Origin: Pandoraea vervacti
Lineage (GTDB): Bacteria > Pseudomonadota > Gammaproteobacteria > Burkholderiales > Burkholderiaceae
Length of the DNA: 64,000 nt
Assembly (NCBI RefSeq): GCF_000934605.2
Contig: NZ_CP010897.2
Span: 1,984,001-2,048,000, forward strand
Direction: 5' to 3'
Shown here: positions 17,840-24,759 of the stretch, piece by piece
Position numbering within the stretch: position 1 is the first letter of the stretch
Layout: each line of letters begins with the position of its first letter
The notes under the pieces: generated by a model
The model's database searches: none
The model's input: the letters and a program-made list of their open reading frames with translations, nothing else
Told to the model about the DNA's origin: nothing
Translations under genes and position numbers: made by a program

Positions 17840-18757
17840 ATGACTACCCAAACCCCGATTCAAGGCAGTATCGTCGCGATTGTCACGCCGATGAAAGAGG
17901 ACGGCAGCCTTGACCGTGAAGCACTGCGCAACCTGATCAACTGGCACGTCGACGAAGGCACGGACGGTATCGTCATCGTGGGCACGTCCGGCGAGTCGCC
18001 GACGGTCAACGTGGAAGAACACTGCGAGCTCATCGAGATCGCCGTCCAGCAAACGGCGCAAGCCGGTCAGTCGCGCGGCCGCAAGGTACACGTGATCGCC
18101 GGCACTGGCGGCAACTCCACGGCGGAAGCCATCGAGTTGACGAAGCACGCGAAAAAGGTGGGCGCCGATGCTTCGCTGCAGGTAGTTCCCTATTACAACA
18201 AGCCGACGCAGGAAGGCCAGTACCAGCACTTCCGCGCCATTGCGGAAGCCGGCGAGCTTCCGGTCATCCTCTATAATGTGCCCGGCCGTACTGTGGCGGA
18301 CGCGAGCAACGAAACGCTGCTGCGTCTGGCGCAGGTGCAGGGCATTATCGGCGTGAAAGACGCCACGGGTAATCTGGATCGCGGCATCGACCTGATCCGG
18401 CGCGCCCCGAAGAGCTTCGCCGTGTATAGCGGCGACGACCTGACTGCCGTTGCGCTCATGCTCATGGGCGGTCGGGGTAATATCTCGGTCACCGCCAACG
18501 TGGCACCGCGTGCGATGCACGATCTGTGCGCGGCGGCGCTGGCCGGCGATGTGGCCAAGGCACGTGAACTGCAATTCCAGTTGTTCGAACTGCATCGTGC
18601 CATGTTCGTCGAAGCCAATCCGATCCCCGTGAAATGGGCGCTGCAAAAGATGGGCATGATCGCGTCGGGCATCCGCCTGCCGCTCACGCCGCTGGCGCAG
18701 CCGTATCAGGACACGGTGCTCCAAGCCCTCAAGTCGGCCAACATCGCCGTTGTCTAA
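17840..18757 (+). CDS. dapA: 4-hydroxy-tetrahydrodipicolinate synthase
   Basis: Condenses aspartate semialdehyde with pyruvate, the first committed step of lysine and diaminopimelate synthesis. It is 305 aa, a little longer than the 292 of E. coli. The Schiff-base lysine is K173 in IGVKDATGN; the active-site Tyr145 is in YNVPGRT; the GTSGESPT loop is near residue 47. The gene is followed 51 bp later by bamC, the same dapA-bamC order as in E. coli. Confidence 0.97.
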   Translation: MTTQTPIQGSIVAIVTPMKEDGSLDREALRNLINWHVDEGTDGIVIVGTSGESPTVNVEEHCELIEIAVQQTAQAGQSRGRKVHVIAGTGGNSTAEAIELTKHAKKVGADASLQVVPYYNKPTQEGQYQHFRAIAEAGELPVILYNVPGRTVADASNETLLRLAQVQGIIGVKDATGNLDRGIDLIRRAPKSFAVYSGDDLTAVALMLMGGRGNISVTANVAPRAMHDLCAAALAGDVAKARELQFQLFELHRAMFVEANPIPVKWALQKMGMIASGIRLPLTPLAQPYQDTVLQALKSANIAVV

Positions 18758-18808
18758 GCTGTCGTTCAGGCACCCGGGTTCGATTGCCCACCCATTTTTT
18801 TGCGACTC

Positions 18809-19951
18809 ATGAAACGAATCGTCAGTAATTCCGTAGCTCGTCCCGTGCTGGCATGGGCCGCTATTGCCTCGTTGGCCCTCGTCGCTGGATGTAGCTCGCT
18901 TTCGAGCGCCTTGTCGTCCGACAAGGTTGACTACAAGAGCTCGAAGACCGGCCCCTCGCTCGACGTTCCGCCGGATCTGACCAACGTTCAGGCCGCTGAC
19001 CGCAAGTACGTGACACCGGGCGGCACCGCCACGCTGTCGAACTATGAGACCCAGCAAAAGGTCGTGGCCGCCAACCCCACGGATAACGTGCTGCCGAGCG
19101 TGCCGGGCATGAAGGTCGTGCGCGACGGTAACGAGCGTTGGCTCGTGATCCAGAAGCCGGCCGGCGACCTGTGGCCGACGCTGCGTGAGTTCTGGCAGGA
19201 AAACGGCTTTGTGCTGACGATCGACTCGGCAGACACGGGCGTGATGGAGACGGATTGGGCGGAGAACCGCGCCAAGCTGAATCAGGACATCATTCGCGAT
19301 CTGCTCGGCAAGGTGCTCGATGGTCTGTATTCGACGGGCGAACGTGATCGCTTCCGTACCCGGGTCGAACGCGATCCGAACGGCGGCACCGACATTTACA
19401 TCACGCACCGTCGCATGGTCGAAGTGTTCACGAACTCGCAGAAGGACACGACGAAGTGGGAACCGGCGCCGAACGATCCGGGTCTCGAGGCGATCATGCT
19501 GACCAAGCTGATGCAGCGCTTCGGTGCGCAGGCCGATCAGGCCAAGGCGCAGGTCGAAAGCGCCAAGGCGGGCGGTCCGACGAGCCAGGTGGTGAAGACG
19601 GCCGACGCGTCGTACCTCGACATCAACGAGCCGTTCGATCGCGCATGGCGTCGCGTCGGCGTGGCGCTCGACCGTGGTAACTTCACCGTGGACGATCGCG
19701 ATCGCGCCAAGGGGCTGTACTTCGTGAGCTACGTCGATCCGGCGTCGCTCGCGAAGGACAACGGTTTCTTCTATAGTCTCTTCCACGCCAAGGAAGTGCA
19801 GGACCAGAAGAAGGCGAAGAAGTACAGCGTCAACGTGCAGGGTCGTGGCGACAACCAGACGCGTGTGCAGGTGCTCGACGACAAGGGTAACGTCGACAAC
19901 TCGCAGATTGCGCAAACGATCATCAGCGTGATCGGCAACCAGCTCCGTTAA
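18809..19951 (+). CDS. bamC: outer-membrane assembly lipoprotein BamC
   Basis: Lipoprotein of the BAM complex that inserts beta-barrel proteins into the outer membrane. It is 380 aa from ATG 18809. A signal peptide ends in the lipobox ALVAGCSS near residue 25. It is followed by the unstructured N-terminal part that contacts BamD (DYKSSKTGPSLDVPPDLT) and two helix-grip domains (about 85-200 and 250-370). A TTG three codons upstream is an unlikely start. The dapA neighbour supports the name. Confidence 0.93.
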   Translation: MKRIVSNSVARPVLAWAAIASLALVAGCSSLSSALSSDKVDYKSSKTGPSLDVPPDLTNVQAADRKYVTPGGTATLSNYETQQKVVAANPTDNVLPSVPGMKVVRDGNERWLVIQKPAGDLWPTLREFWQENGFVLTIDSADTGVMETDWAENRAKLNQDIIRDLLGKVLDGLYSTGERDRFRTRVERDPNGGTDIYITHRRMVEVFTNSQKDTTKWEPAPNDPGLEAIMLTKLMQRFGAQADQAKAQVESAKAGGPTSQVVKTADASYLDINEPFDRAWRRVGVALDRGNFTVDDRDRAKGLYFVSYVDPASLAKDNGFFYSLFHAKEVQDQKKAKKYSVNVQGRGDNQTRVQVLDDKGNVDNSQIAQTIISVIGNQLR

Positions 19952-19959
19952 GGCGGCGC

Positions 19960-20751
19960 GTGCGGTTCGCCAGTTTAGGCAGCGGCAGCGAAGGTAACGC
20001 CCTGCTGGTGGAGGCGTCGGAAGGCGTCTCCACGACACGTATCCTCCTCGATTGCGGATTCTCCATGCGAGAGGTCGAGCGGCGCCTGGCGGCTCGCTCG
20101 ATCGACGTGGCGTCGCTCGACGCCATTGTCATCACGCATGAGCATGCCGACCATATCGGCAGTGCGCTCTCCCTCACTCGCAAGTATCGGATCCCGCTCA
20201 TCATGAGCTGGGGCACGGGGCAGGCCGTCAAGGTCGGCGATACGCTCAGGGCCGACGATAAGGCAGCCCTCGTGCGGTGGTGTCGCTCGGACGAGCGATT
20301 GGCTGTTGGCGCCATCGAACTCCATCCGTACACGGTGCCGCACGACGCGCGCGAACCTCTGCAATTCGTGTTCTCGGATGGCGCTCGCCGTCTCGGGGTG
20401 CTCACGGACGCGGGCTGTCCGACGACGCATCTGATCGAGAGGCTCGGTGGCTGCGATTCACTGGTGCTCGAATGCAATCATGATCGCGAGATGCTGGCCA
20501 ACAGTAAGTATCCCCCGTCGCTCAAGGCGCGCATTGGCGGCACCTACGGCCATCTCGCCAACGACGCGGCTGCCGAGATTCTCGGGGCTATCGACCGGGC
20601 CAAACTTCAGCGGGTGATCTGTGCGCATCTGAGCGAGCAGAACAATACGCCGGAACTGGCCATGGCGGCCATGTCGGCGGTGATCGGCGCTCAGGCGACG
20701 GAGATTCTCGTGGCAACGCAGGCAGGCGGGTTCGACTGGCTGATGTGCTGA
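19960..20751 (+). CDS. MBL-fold metallohydrolase (YycJ/WalJ-like)
   Basis: Metallo-beta-lactamase-fold hydrolase of 263 aa. The metal motif is THEHADHIGS near residue 58, and the N-terminus ASLGSGSEGNALLVE is typical of the YycJ/WalJ group. The later LTDAGCPTTHLIE and LECNHDREML segments supply further ligands. The start is a GTG 8 bp after the bamC stop. It is the last gene before a strong terminator. The exact substrate is unknown; relatives are tied to nuclease or cell-wall functions. Confidence 0.85.
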   Translation: MRFASLGSGSEGNALLVEASEGVSTTRILLDCGFSMREVERRLAARSIDVASLDAIVITHEHADHIGSALSLTRKYRIPLIMSWGTGQAVKVGDTLRADDKAALVRWCRSDERLAVGAIELHPYTVPHDAREPLQFVFSDGARRLGVLTDAGCPTTHLIERLGGCDSLVLECNHDREMLANSKYPPSLKARIGGTYGHLANDAAAEILGAIDRAKLQRVICAHLSEQNNTPELAMAAMSAVIGAQATEILVATQAGGFDWLMC

Positions 20752-20820
20752 CGGGGTGCGCGCACGACTGCGCGCTGGTGAGGTGGGGCGTATCAGACTG
20801 CAGATGGTACGTAAAGACGT

Positions 20821-20851
20821 AAAAAAGCCGGTCGAAAGACCGGCTTTTTTT
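20821..20851 (+). terminator. bidirectional rho-independent terminator
   Basis: GCCGGTC (20827-20833), loop GAAA, GACCGGC (20838-20844), flanked by six A and seven T. It ends the dapA-bamC-MBL run and, read on the minus strand, the small alanine-rich lipoprotein gene. Confidence 0.93.
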
Positions 20852-20878
20852 GCTCAACTGCCTTGCGGCAGCGAGAGC

Positions 20879-21136
20879 TTACTTGCTGGCAGCAGCGTCA
20901 GCAGCCGAAGCAACGGCGTCAGCAGCAGCACCAGCAGCCGAAGCGGCCGTGTCAGCAGCAGCACCAGCAGCCGAAGCAGCCGAATCAGCAGCAGCGCCAG
21001 CAGCCGAAGCGGCGTCCGAAGCAGCCGTAGCAGCCGAAGCGGCAGCGTCAGCAGCCGGAGCAGCGGCTTCTTCCTTCTTGCCGCAGGCGGTCAGGGCGAT
21101 AGCCAACAACGAAGCGACGAGGAGAGACTTCTTCAT
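20879..21136 (-). CDS. alanine-rich repeat small lipoprotein
   Basis: 85-aa secreted lipoprotein. The signal peptide MKKSLLVASLLAIALTACGKK ends in the lipobox LTAC. The mature part is almost only Ala, Ser and Asp in near-repeats of 11 residues (SAAGAAADxAA), predicted to form one long amphipathic helix like Lpp or phasin-like proteins. ATG 21136 has AGGA 9 nt upstream; a GTG two codons earlier is less likely. It stands alone between its own promoter region and a shared terminator, which suggests strong independent expression. The role is unknown; an envelope structural role is inference. Confidence 0.85.
   Translation of the reverse strand: MKKSLLVASLLAIALTACGKKEEAAAPAADAAASAATAASDAASAAGAAADSAASAAGAAADTAASAAGAAADAVASAADAAASK
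20900..21060 (-). repeat. 33-bp imperfect tandem repeats in the lipoprotein gene
   Basis: About four to five imperfect copies of a 33-bp unit, each containing CAGCAGCACCAGCAGCCGAA or a near match on the plus strand. They encode the 11-residue Ala-rich units. The unit keeps frame, so unequal recombination would change helix length without breaking the gene. Confidence 0.8.
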
Positions 21137-21172
21137 GATCACGTCCTTTTATGGTAGAAGACAAGCGAATAA

Positions 21173-21202
21173 ATATTAGTTACGGTAATACGCTCTTGCC
21201 AG
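21173..21202 (-). promoter_or_regulatory. candidate promoter of the alanine-rich lipoprotein
   Basis: On the minus strand, TAATAT (21173-21178) lies 18 bp after CTGGCA (21197-21202) in a locally AT-rich stretch, about 37 bp before the start codon. The fit is fair, not strong. Confidence 0.35.
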
Positions 21203-21314
21203 CGCAAAGCCGATTGCGAGACATTGGCAATTGAGGATTACCCTTGGTCATGCAAGCTGCTTGGCGAGAAATTATATTGGGTTTTCCCCAACGCGTCACG
21301 TCAATCTCGCGCAT

Positions 21315-22535
21315 TTACCCCGCTTTTTTCCTTACGGCGCGCAACTTTCGCACGGGCCCCGAGTCAGGTCCAAGCGCTAACCATCCCGAAGCGTACCAAT
21401 CGTACAGAATTTCAACGATTTCTTGGTCTTTTTGCCCGAAATTCGCACATTCACCCGCTTTCAGCTCGCGTCTGTCAGCCAGCAGGCGTAACGTCGAGCG
21501 CGCGCTGACGGGGACTTCCAGCGGTTCGCCATTGACGTAGTACCGGTTGCGTCGATACAACAAGTGCGTCTTCGGCGACAGCCCAAGCCCACGCGAAGAT
21601 GCTTCGTGTGCGAAACGAGTCGCCGAAAGCGGCTTCTCCGGAGGGTCGAAAAACACATGCGACTTCGGCTCGCTCAGCCAGCGACCGAGAAAATCCTCCA
21701 CCTCTTTCTGTCCCCAACGCACGCGTTCGAGCTGCGACACGAGCGTGTCGATCATGGCATCGGGTAGTGCGGCGGGATGTTTGACGGCGGGTTGATCCGG
21801 GTCTGCGTATCGGCCAGCGAAATGGCGCGCAAAGGGCAGTTCGGCGGCGTTTTCCGCGAGGTAGTACAGGAAGTTCTGAAGCATCTCCTGTTCGAGCGGC
21901 GCGCGAAACCCGATGGAGTAGGTCATGCATTCCCCCTCGGCGACGCCATCGTGTGCGTAACCCGGTGGCAGATACAACATGTCGCCCGGCTCCAGCACCC
22001 ACTCCTGCTCCGCTTCGAAATGCTTGAGAATGCGCAGCGGCACGTTCTCCTGCCACGTCGTATCGCGTTGCGGTCCAATGCGCCAGCGACGTTTGCCATG
22101 CGCTTGCAGCAAGAACACGTCGTACGAATCGAGGTGTGGGCCGACACCGCCGCCGTCTGTCGCGTAGCTGATCATCACGTCATCGAGACGCGCATCGGGA
22201 ATAAAGCGAAACTGTTGCATGAGGGCGTCGACAGCCGGTGCGTGGAGATTCACGCCTTGCACGAGGAGCGTCCACTGCTTGCGCGTGAGCGCGGGCAGGT
22301 CGTCGGCTTCGAACGGGCCGTGTTCGAGCTGCCAGCGCTTGCGGGTCTGGCTGATGAGACGCGATTCGACATCGTCCTGTGCGGCAAGGGCGAACAAGGC
22401 GTCACGCGTGAGCGGTGCGGTAAAGCCGGGCATGGCTTGCCGAATGAGTAGGGGGCGCTTGTGCCAGTAGCGTTTCATGAACGCGTCTGGCGTGAGGTCG
22501 CCCAACAGGGCGAGAGGGTGGCGAGATGTCGTCAT
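21315..22535 (-). CDS. roxA: JmjC/cupin ribosomal oxygenase (RoxA/YcfD family)
   Basis: 2-oxoglutarate/Fe(II) oxygenase of 406 aa. The YcfD family hydroxylates an arginine of ribosomal protein L16. The iron triad is visible: H134 and D136 in VGPHLDSYDVF and H195 in LPPGYAHDG. The N-terminal cupin core (about 20-230) is followed by a dimerisation and winged-helix-like C-terminal region, as in the bacterial ribosomal oxygenases. It is divergent from the SlyD-like gene, with 86 bp between starts. The L16 substrate is inferred from the family. Confidence 0.9.
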   Translation of the reverse strand: MTTSRHPLALLGDLTPDAFMKRYWHKRPLLIRQAMPGFTAPLTRDALFALAAQDDVESRLISQTRKRWQLEHGPFEADDLPALTRKQWTLLVQGVNLHAPAVDALMQQFRFIPDARLDDVMISYATDGGGVGPHLDSYDVFLLQAHGKRRWRIGPQRDTTWQENVPLRILKHFEAEQEWVLEPGDMLYLPPGYAHDGVAEGECMTYSIGFRAPLEQEMLQNFLYYLAENAAELPFARHFAGRYADPDQPAVKHPAALPDAMIDTLVSQLERVRWGQKEVEDFLGRWLSEPKSHVFFDPPEKPLSATRFAHEASSRGLGLSPKTHLLYRRNRYYVNGEPLEVPVSARSTLRLLADRRELKAGECANFGQKDQEIVEILYDWYASGWLALGPDSGPVRKLRAVRKKAG

Positions 22536-22621
22536 GCGTTACCGATGTCGTCGATACAGCCGCGGCCGGGGCGCTGTCATACGGCTGCGCGTATAATGCG
22601 GGCTGTTTTTCGGAGAGTTTG

Positions 22622-23149
22622 ATGAAGATCGAAAAGAATACCGTCGTCTCGGTGACTTACAAGTTGTCGGACGCTCAGGGCAACCTGATCGAAGAAAGCG
22701 GCGCCGAGCCGATGGTTTATCTGCACGGCGGCTATGATGGCACGTTCCCCAAAATCGAGGAAGCGCTCGATGGTCAGGACGTCGGCTTTGAAACCCAATT
22801 GCAGCTGGAGCCCACGGACGCCTTTGGCGACTACGATTCCGAGCTGATCAAGATCGAAGAGCGTGGCCGTTTCCCGGAGCCGCTCGAAGTCGGCATGCAG
22901 TTCGAAGGCACGCCGGAAGATGGCGACGAAGAGTCCGATACGCTGATCTACACGGTGACGGACGTGGCAGACGACAAGGTCGTGCTCGACGGCAACCATC
23001 CGCTCGCGGGAATGGCACTGCGCTTCGAATTGAAGGTGACCGACGTGCGTCAGGCGACGGAAGAGGAAATCGAGCACCAGCATGCCCATGGTGCATCGGG
23101 TCTCGAAATCGTCGACGAAGACGAGGACGACGCCCCTACGCTGCATTAA
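22622..23149 (+). CDS. SlyD-like FKBP peptidyl-prolyl isomerase
   Basis: FKBP-type prolyl isomerase and chaperone of 175 aa. The FKBP half-domains (IEKNTVVSVTYKL and DGNHPLAGMALRFELKV) flank an insert-in-flap chaperone domain (about 70-125), the SlyD layout. The family's metal-binding His-rich tail is reduced: only EHQHAHG, followed by an acidic end. ATG 22622 follows GGAGAG at good spacing. Confidence 0.92.
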   Translation: MKIEKNTVVSVTYKLSDAQGNLIEESGAEPMVYLHGGYDGTFPKIEEALDGQDVGFETQLQLEPTDAFGDYDSELIKIEERGRFPEPLEVGMQFEGTPEDGDEESDTLIYTVTDVADDKVVLDGNHPLAGMALRFELKVTDVRQATEEEIEHQHAHGASGLEIVDEDEDDAPTLH

Positions 23150-23235
23150 TGGCGAATTGCCGCGATGCGCTTGGGCGATGGAAATGATCGCGCAAGGGCG
23201 AAGCATGTAACGCGCGGCAATGCAGGACAGCAGCG

Positions 23236-23283
23236 AACGCCGGACAGGCGCATCGTCGAATGGCGGTGCGTCTGTCCGGCGTT
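23236..23283. repeat. 17-bp inverted repeat between convergent genes
   Basis: Arms 23236-23252 and 23267-23283 (AACGCCGGACAG... / ...CTGTCCGGCGTT) match with one mismatch around a 14-nt loop. It lies between the convergent SlyD-like and phosphoesterase-like genes. There is no good T-run, so it may be a weak terminator or a stabilising 3' hairpin. Confidence 0.7.
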
Positions 23284-23351
23284 TGCATGTTGAAGTGAGA
23301 CCGCTACCTGATGCGACGAGACGAAGGTAGGCCGGGCAAGCGGTGAGGCGC

Positions 23352-24752
23352 TCAGTTGCCGTGAGCCGCGCTGCGTGAGGGGACGTTCGGCAGTCGCATC
23401 GGCCCGATCGGGGTCACACCCTGGTTTGGATTCGAGCTGGCAGCGCTGGCGTTGCCAGGGAGCCCGGAGGCGGGATAAAGCGCCGAATAAGATGGAGCCG
23501 ACGAACCGGGCGTCGACGCCCCGCCCGGTGACGCTGCCGAAGCGCCTGACGGCACGCGTGCGGCATCACCGTAAATCGCCGTGCCCTGCGCTGCCTGCAC
23601 CGAGGCGCCGGTTGCCGGACGCGGCGCGTTGGCCGCAGGCGCTGCGGCGTTGTTGGGAGAAAGCAGGGCGCTTTCGAAACGGAAGAGTTGCGGTGTTCGT
23701 GGATCGACCGTCACACGAATCCAGCGGTTGATCGTTGGCGATCCATAGGTGGTGAGTTGCGTGAACGACTTGACTTGTGCGCCATGCGCATCGCGCAACG
23801 GCTGCACGTGGCGCATCGTCTTGCCGGCATCGATCAGCAGAACCGGTGCCTTGAAGCGTGACGTCAGCCGCTGCAATTGGGCGCGAAAATCCTTGTAGCC
23901 ATCCACGCCGCGACGCCCGTTGCGATCCGAGAAAATGCCACCCATCCCGCCGCTGCGTGCCGGCTCGAACTCCGGATCCGCCTGCGCGACGATGACCATG
24001 CCGACGGCGTCGTTCTGCTGAGCATAGACAAGTGCGTGTTGCAGCCAGACGCGCGTGGCAATCACACGATCCTCGAATTCGCCGTTACGCCCACCCGCCG
24101 ATCGGTAATTGTTGTTGTTGCCCGGAAGATTGATCCCGACGAAGACCACGCCGCGATAGAACCAGCGCACGTTCTCGTGATATTGACGAAAGCGCGCCAT
24201 ATCGCTTTGGCGCGTCAGGTCGAACTGCGCGAAACCGACGGGGCCCGGGCCAAGCAGAGCATCGTCGTCGAACGCATGATCGCGCAGAAAATCCAGACGC
24301 TCCACCGGGTTGTAGCCGCCGTCGGATGCCCGTTCGCAATCAGCCCAGTCATTCGCGCCCGGCACGAAAATCAGCGGTTTGGGGGAACTGGCGAGCAGGC
24401 TCAGGCGTTGCGTGATGAGGTCGTCTCGGCACGACTCGGACGCACTCTTCAGATTGCCGGCATGGACGACGAACGCCGCCTGGCTATCGCCGATGCCGGC
24501 CAATACGTTGCGGGTGACAGGGACTTCGGCGTTGCCAAAGGGCGTGTTGCCCAACACCGCAAACTCAAACGGCGGTGGTTTGGAGGGGGCTTTTGGCTGT
24601 GCTTTGGCGGCGCCTTTCGCGGTGGTCTTCGCGCTCACCGGCGGCGCGCACGTCAAGGCCAGGCCGGTCGTCAGCGCGAGCGTCACGAGGCGCACGGCCA
24701 TCAGGCCGTGGCCGTTTCGACGGGATGCGCGCAGACGACGCTGGCTTGGCAT
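23352..24752 (-). CDS. secreted metallophosphoesterase-like protein
   Basis: 466 aa. An N-terminal signal peptide (hydrophobic run VTLALTTGLALTCAPPVSA after a basic region) is followed by a Lys/Ala/Pro linker. A calcineurin-like region (about 60-380) has FAVLGNTPFGN, VVHAGNLKS, FVPGANDWADCE and MVIVAQADPEF, in the places where phosphoesterases carry GDxxxG, GDxx, GNHD and H motifs. Several metal ligands look replaced (for example GANDW for GNHD), so activity is uncertain. The C-terminus is Ala/Pro/Ser-rich and low complexity. It starts 7 bp after the mutS stop, so it is likely co-transcribed with mutS. An internal ATG at 24701 would give a shorter signal peptide. Confidence 0.7.
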   Translation of the reverse strand: MPSQRRLRASRRNGHGLMAVRLVTLALTTGLALTCAPPVSAKTTAKGAAKAQPKAPSKPPPFEFAVLGNTPFGNAEVPVTRNVLAGIGDSQAAFVVHAGNLKSASESCRDDLITQRLSLLASSPKPLIFVPGANDWADCERASDGGYNPVERLDFLRDHAFDDDALLGPGPVGFAQFDLTRQSDMARFRQYHENVRWFYRGVVFVGINLPGNNNNYRSAGGRNGEFEDRVIATRVWLQHALVYAQQNDAVGMVIVAQADPEFEPARSGGMGGIFSDRNGRRGVDGYKDFRAQLQRLTSRFKAPVLLIDAGKTMRHVQPLRDAHGAQVKSFTQLTTYGSPTINRWIRVTVDPRTPQLFRFESALLSPNNAAAPAANAPRPATGASVQAAQGTAIYGDAARVPSGASAASPGGASTPGSSAPSYSALYPASGLPGNASAASSNPNQGVTPIGPMRLPNVPSRSAAHGN

Positions 24753-24759
24753 GGCGTGC

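Noticed and set aside
17834..20038. Long minus-strand frame opposite dapA and bamC
   Set aside because: Antisense shadow spanning two clear plus-strand genes.
20900..21060. CRISPR-like repeat array
   Set aside because: Repeats are contiguous and in frame within a lipoprotein gene, with no unique spacers and no cas genes.
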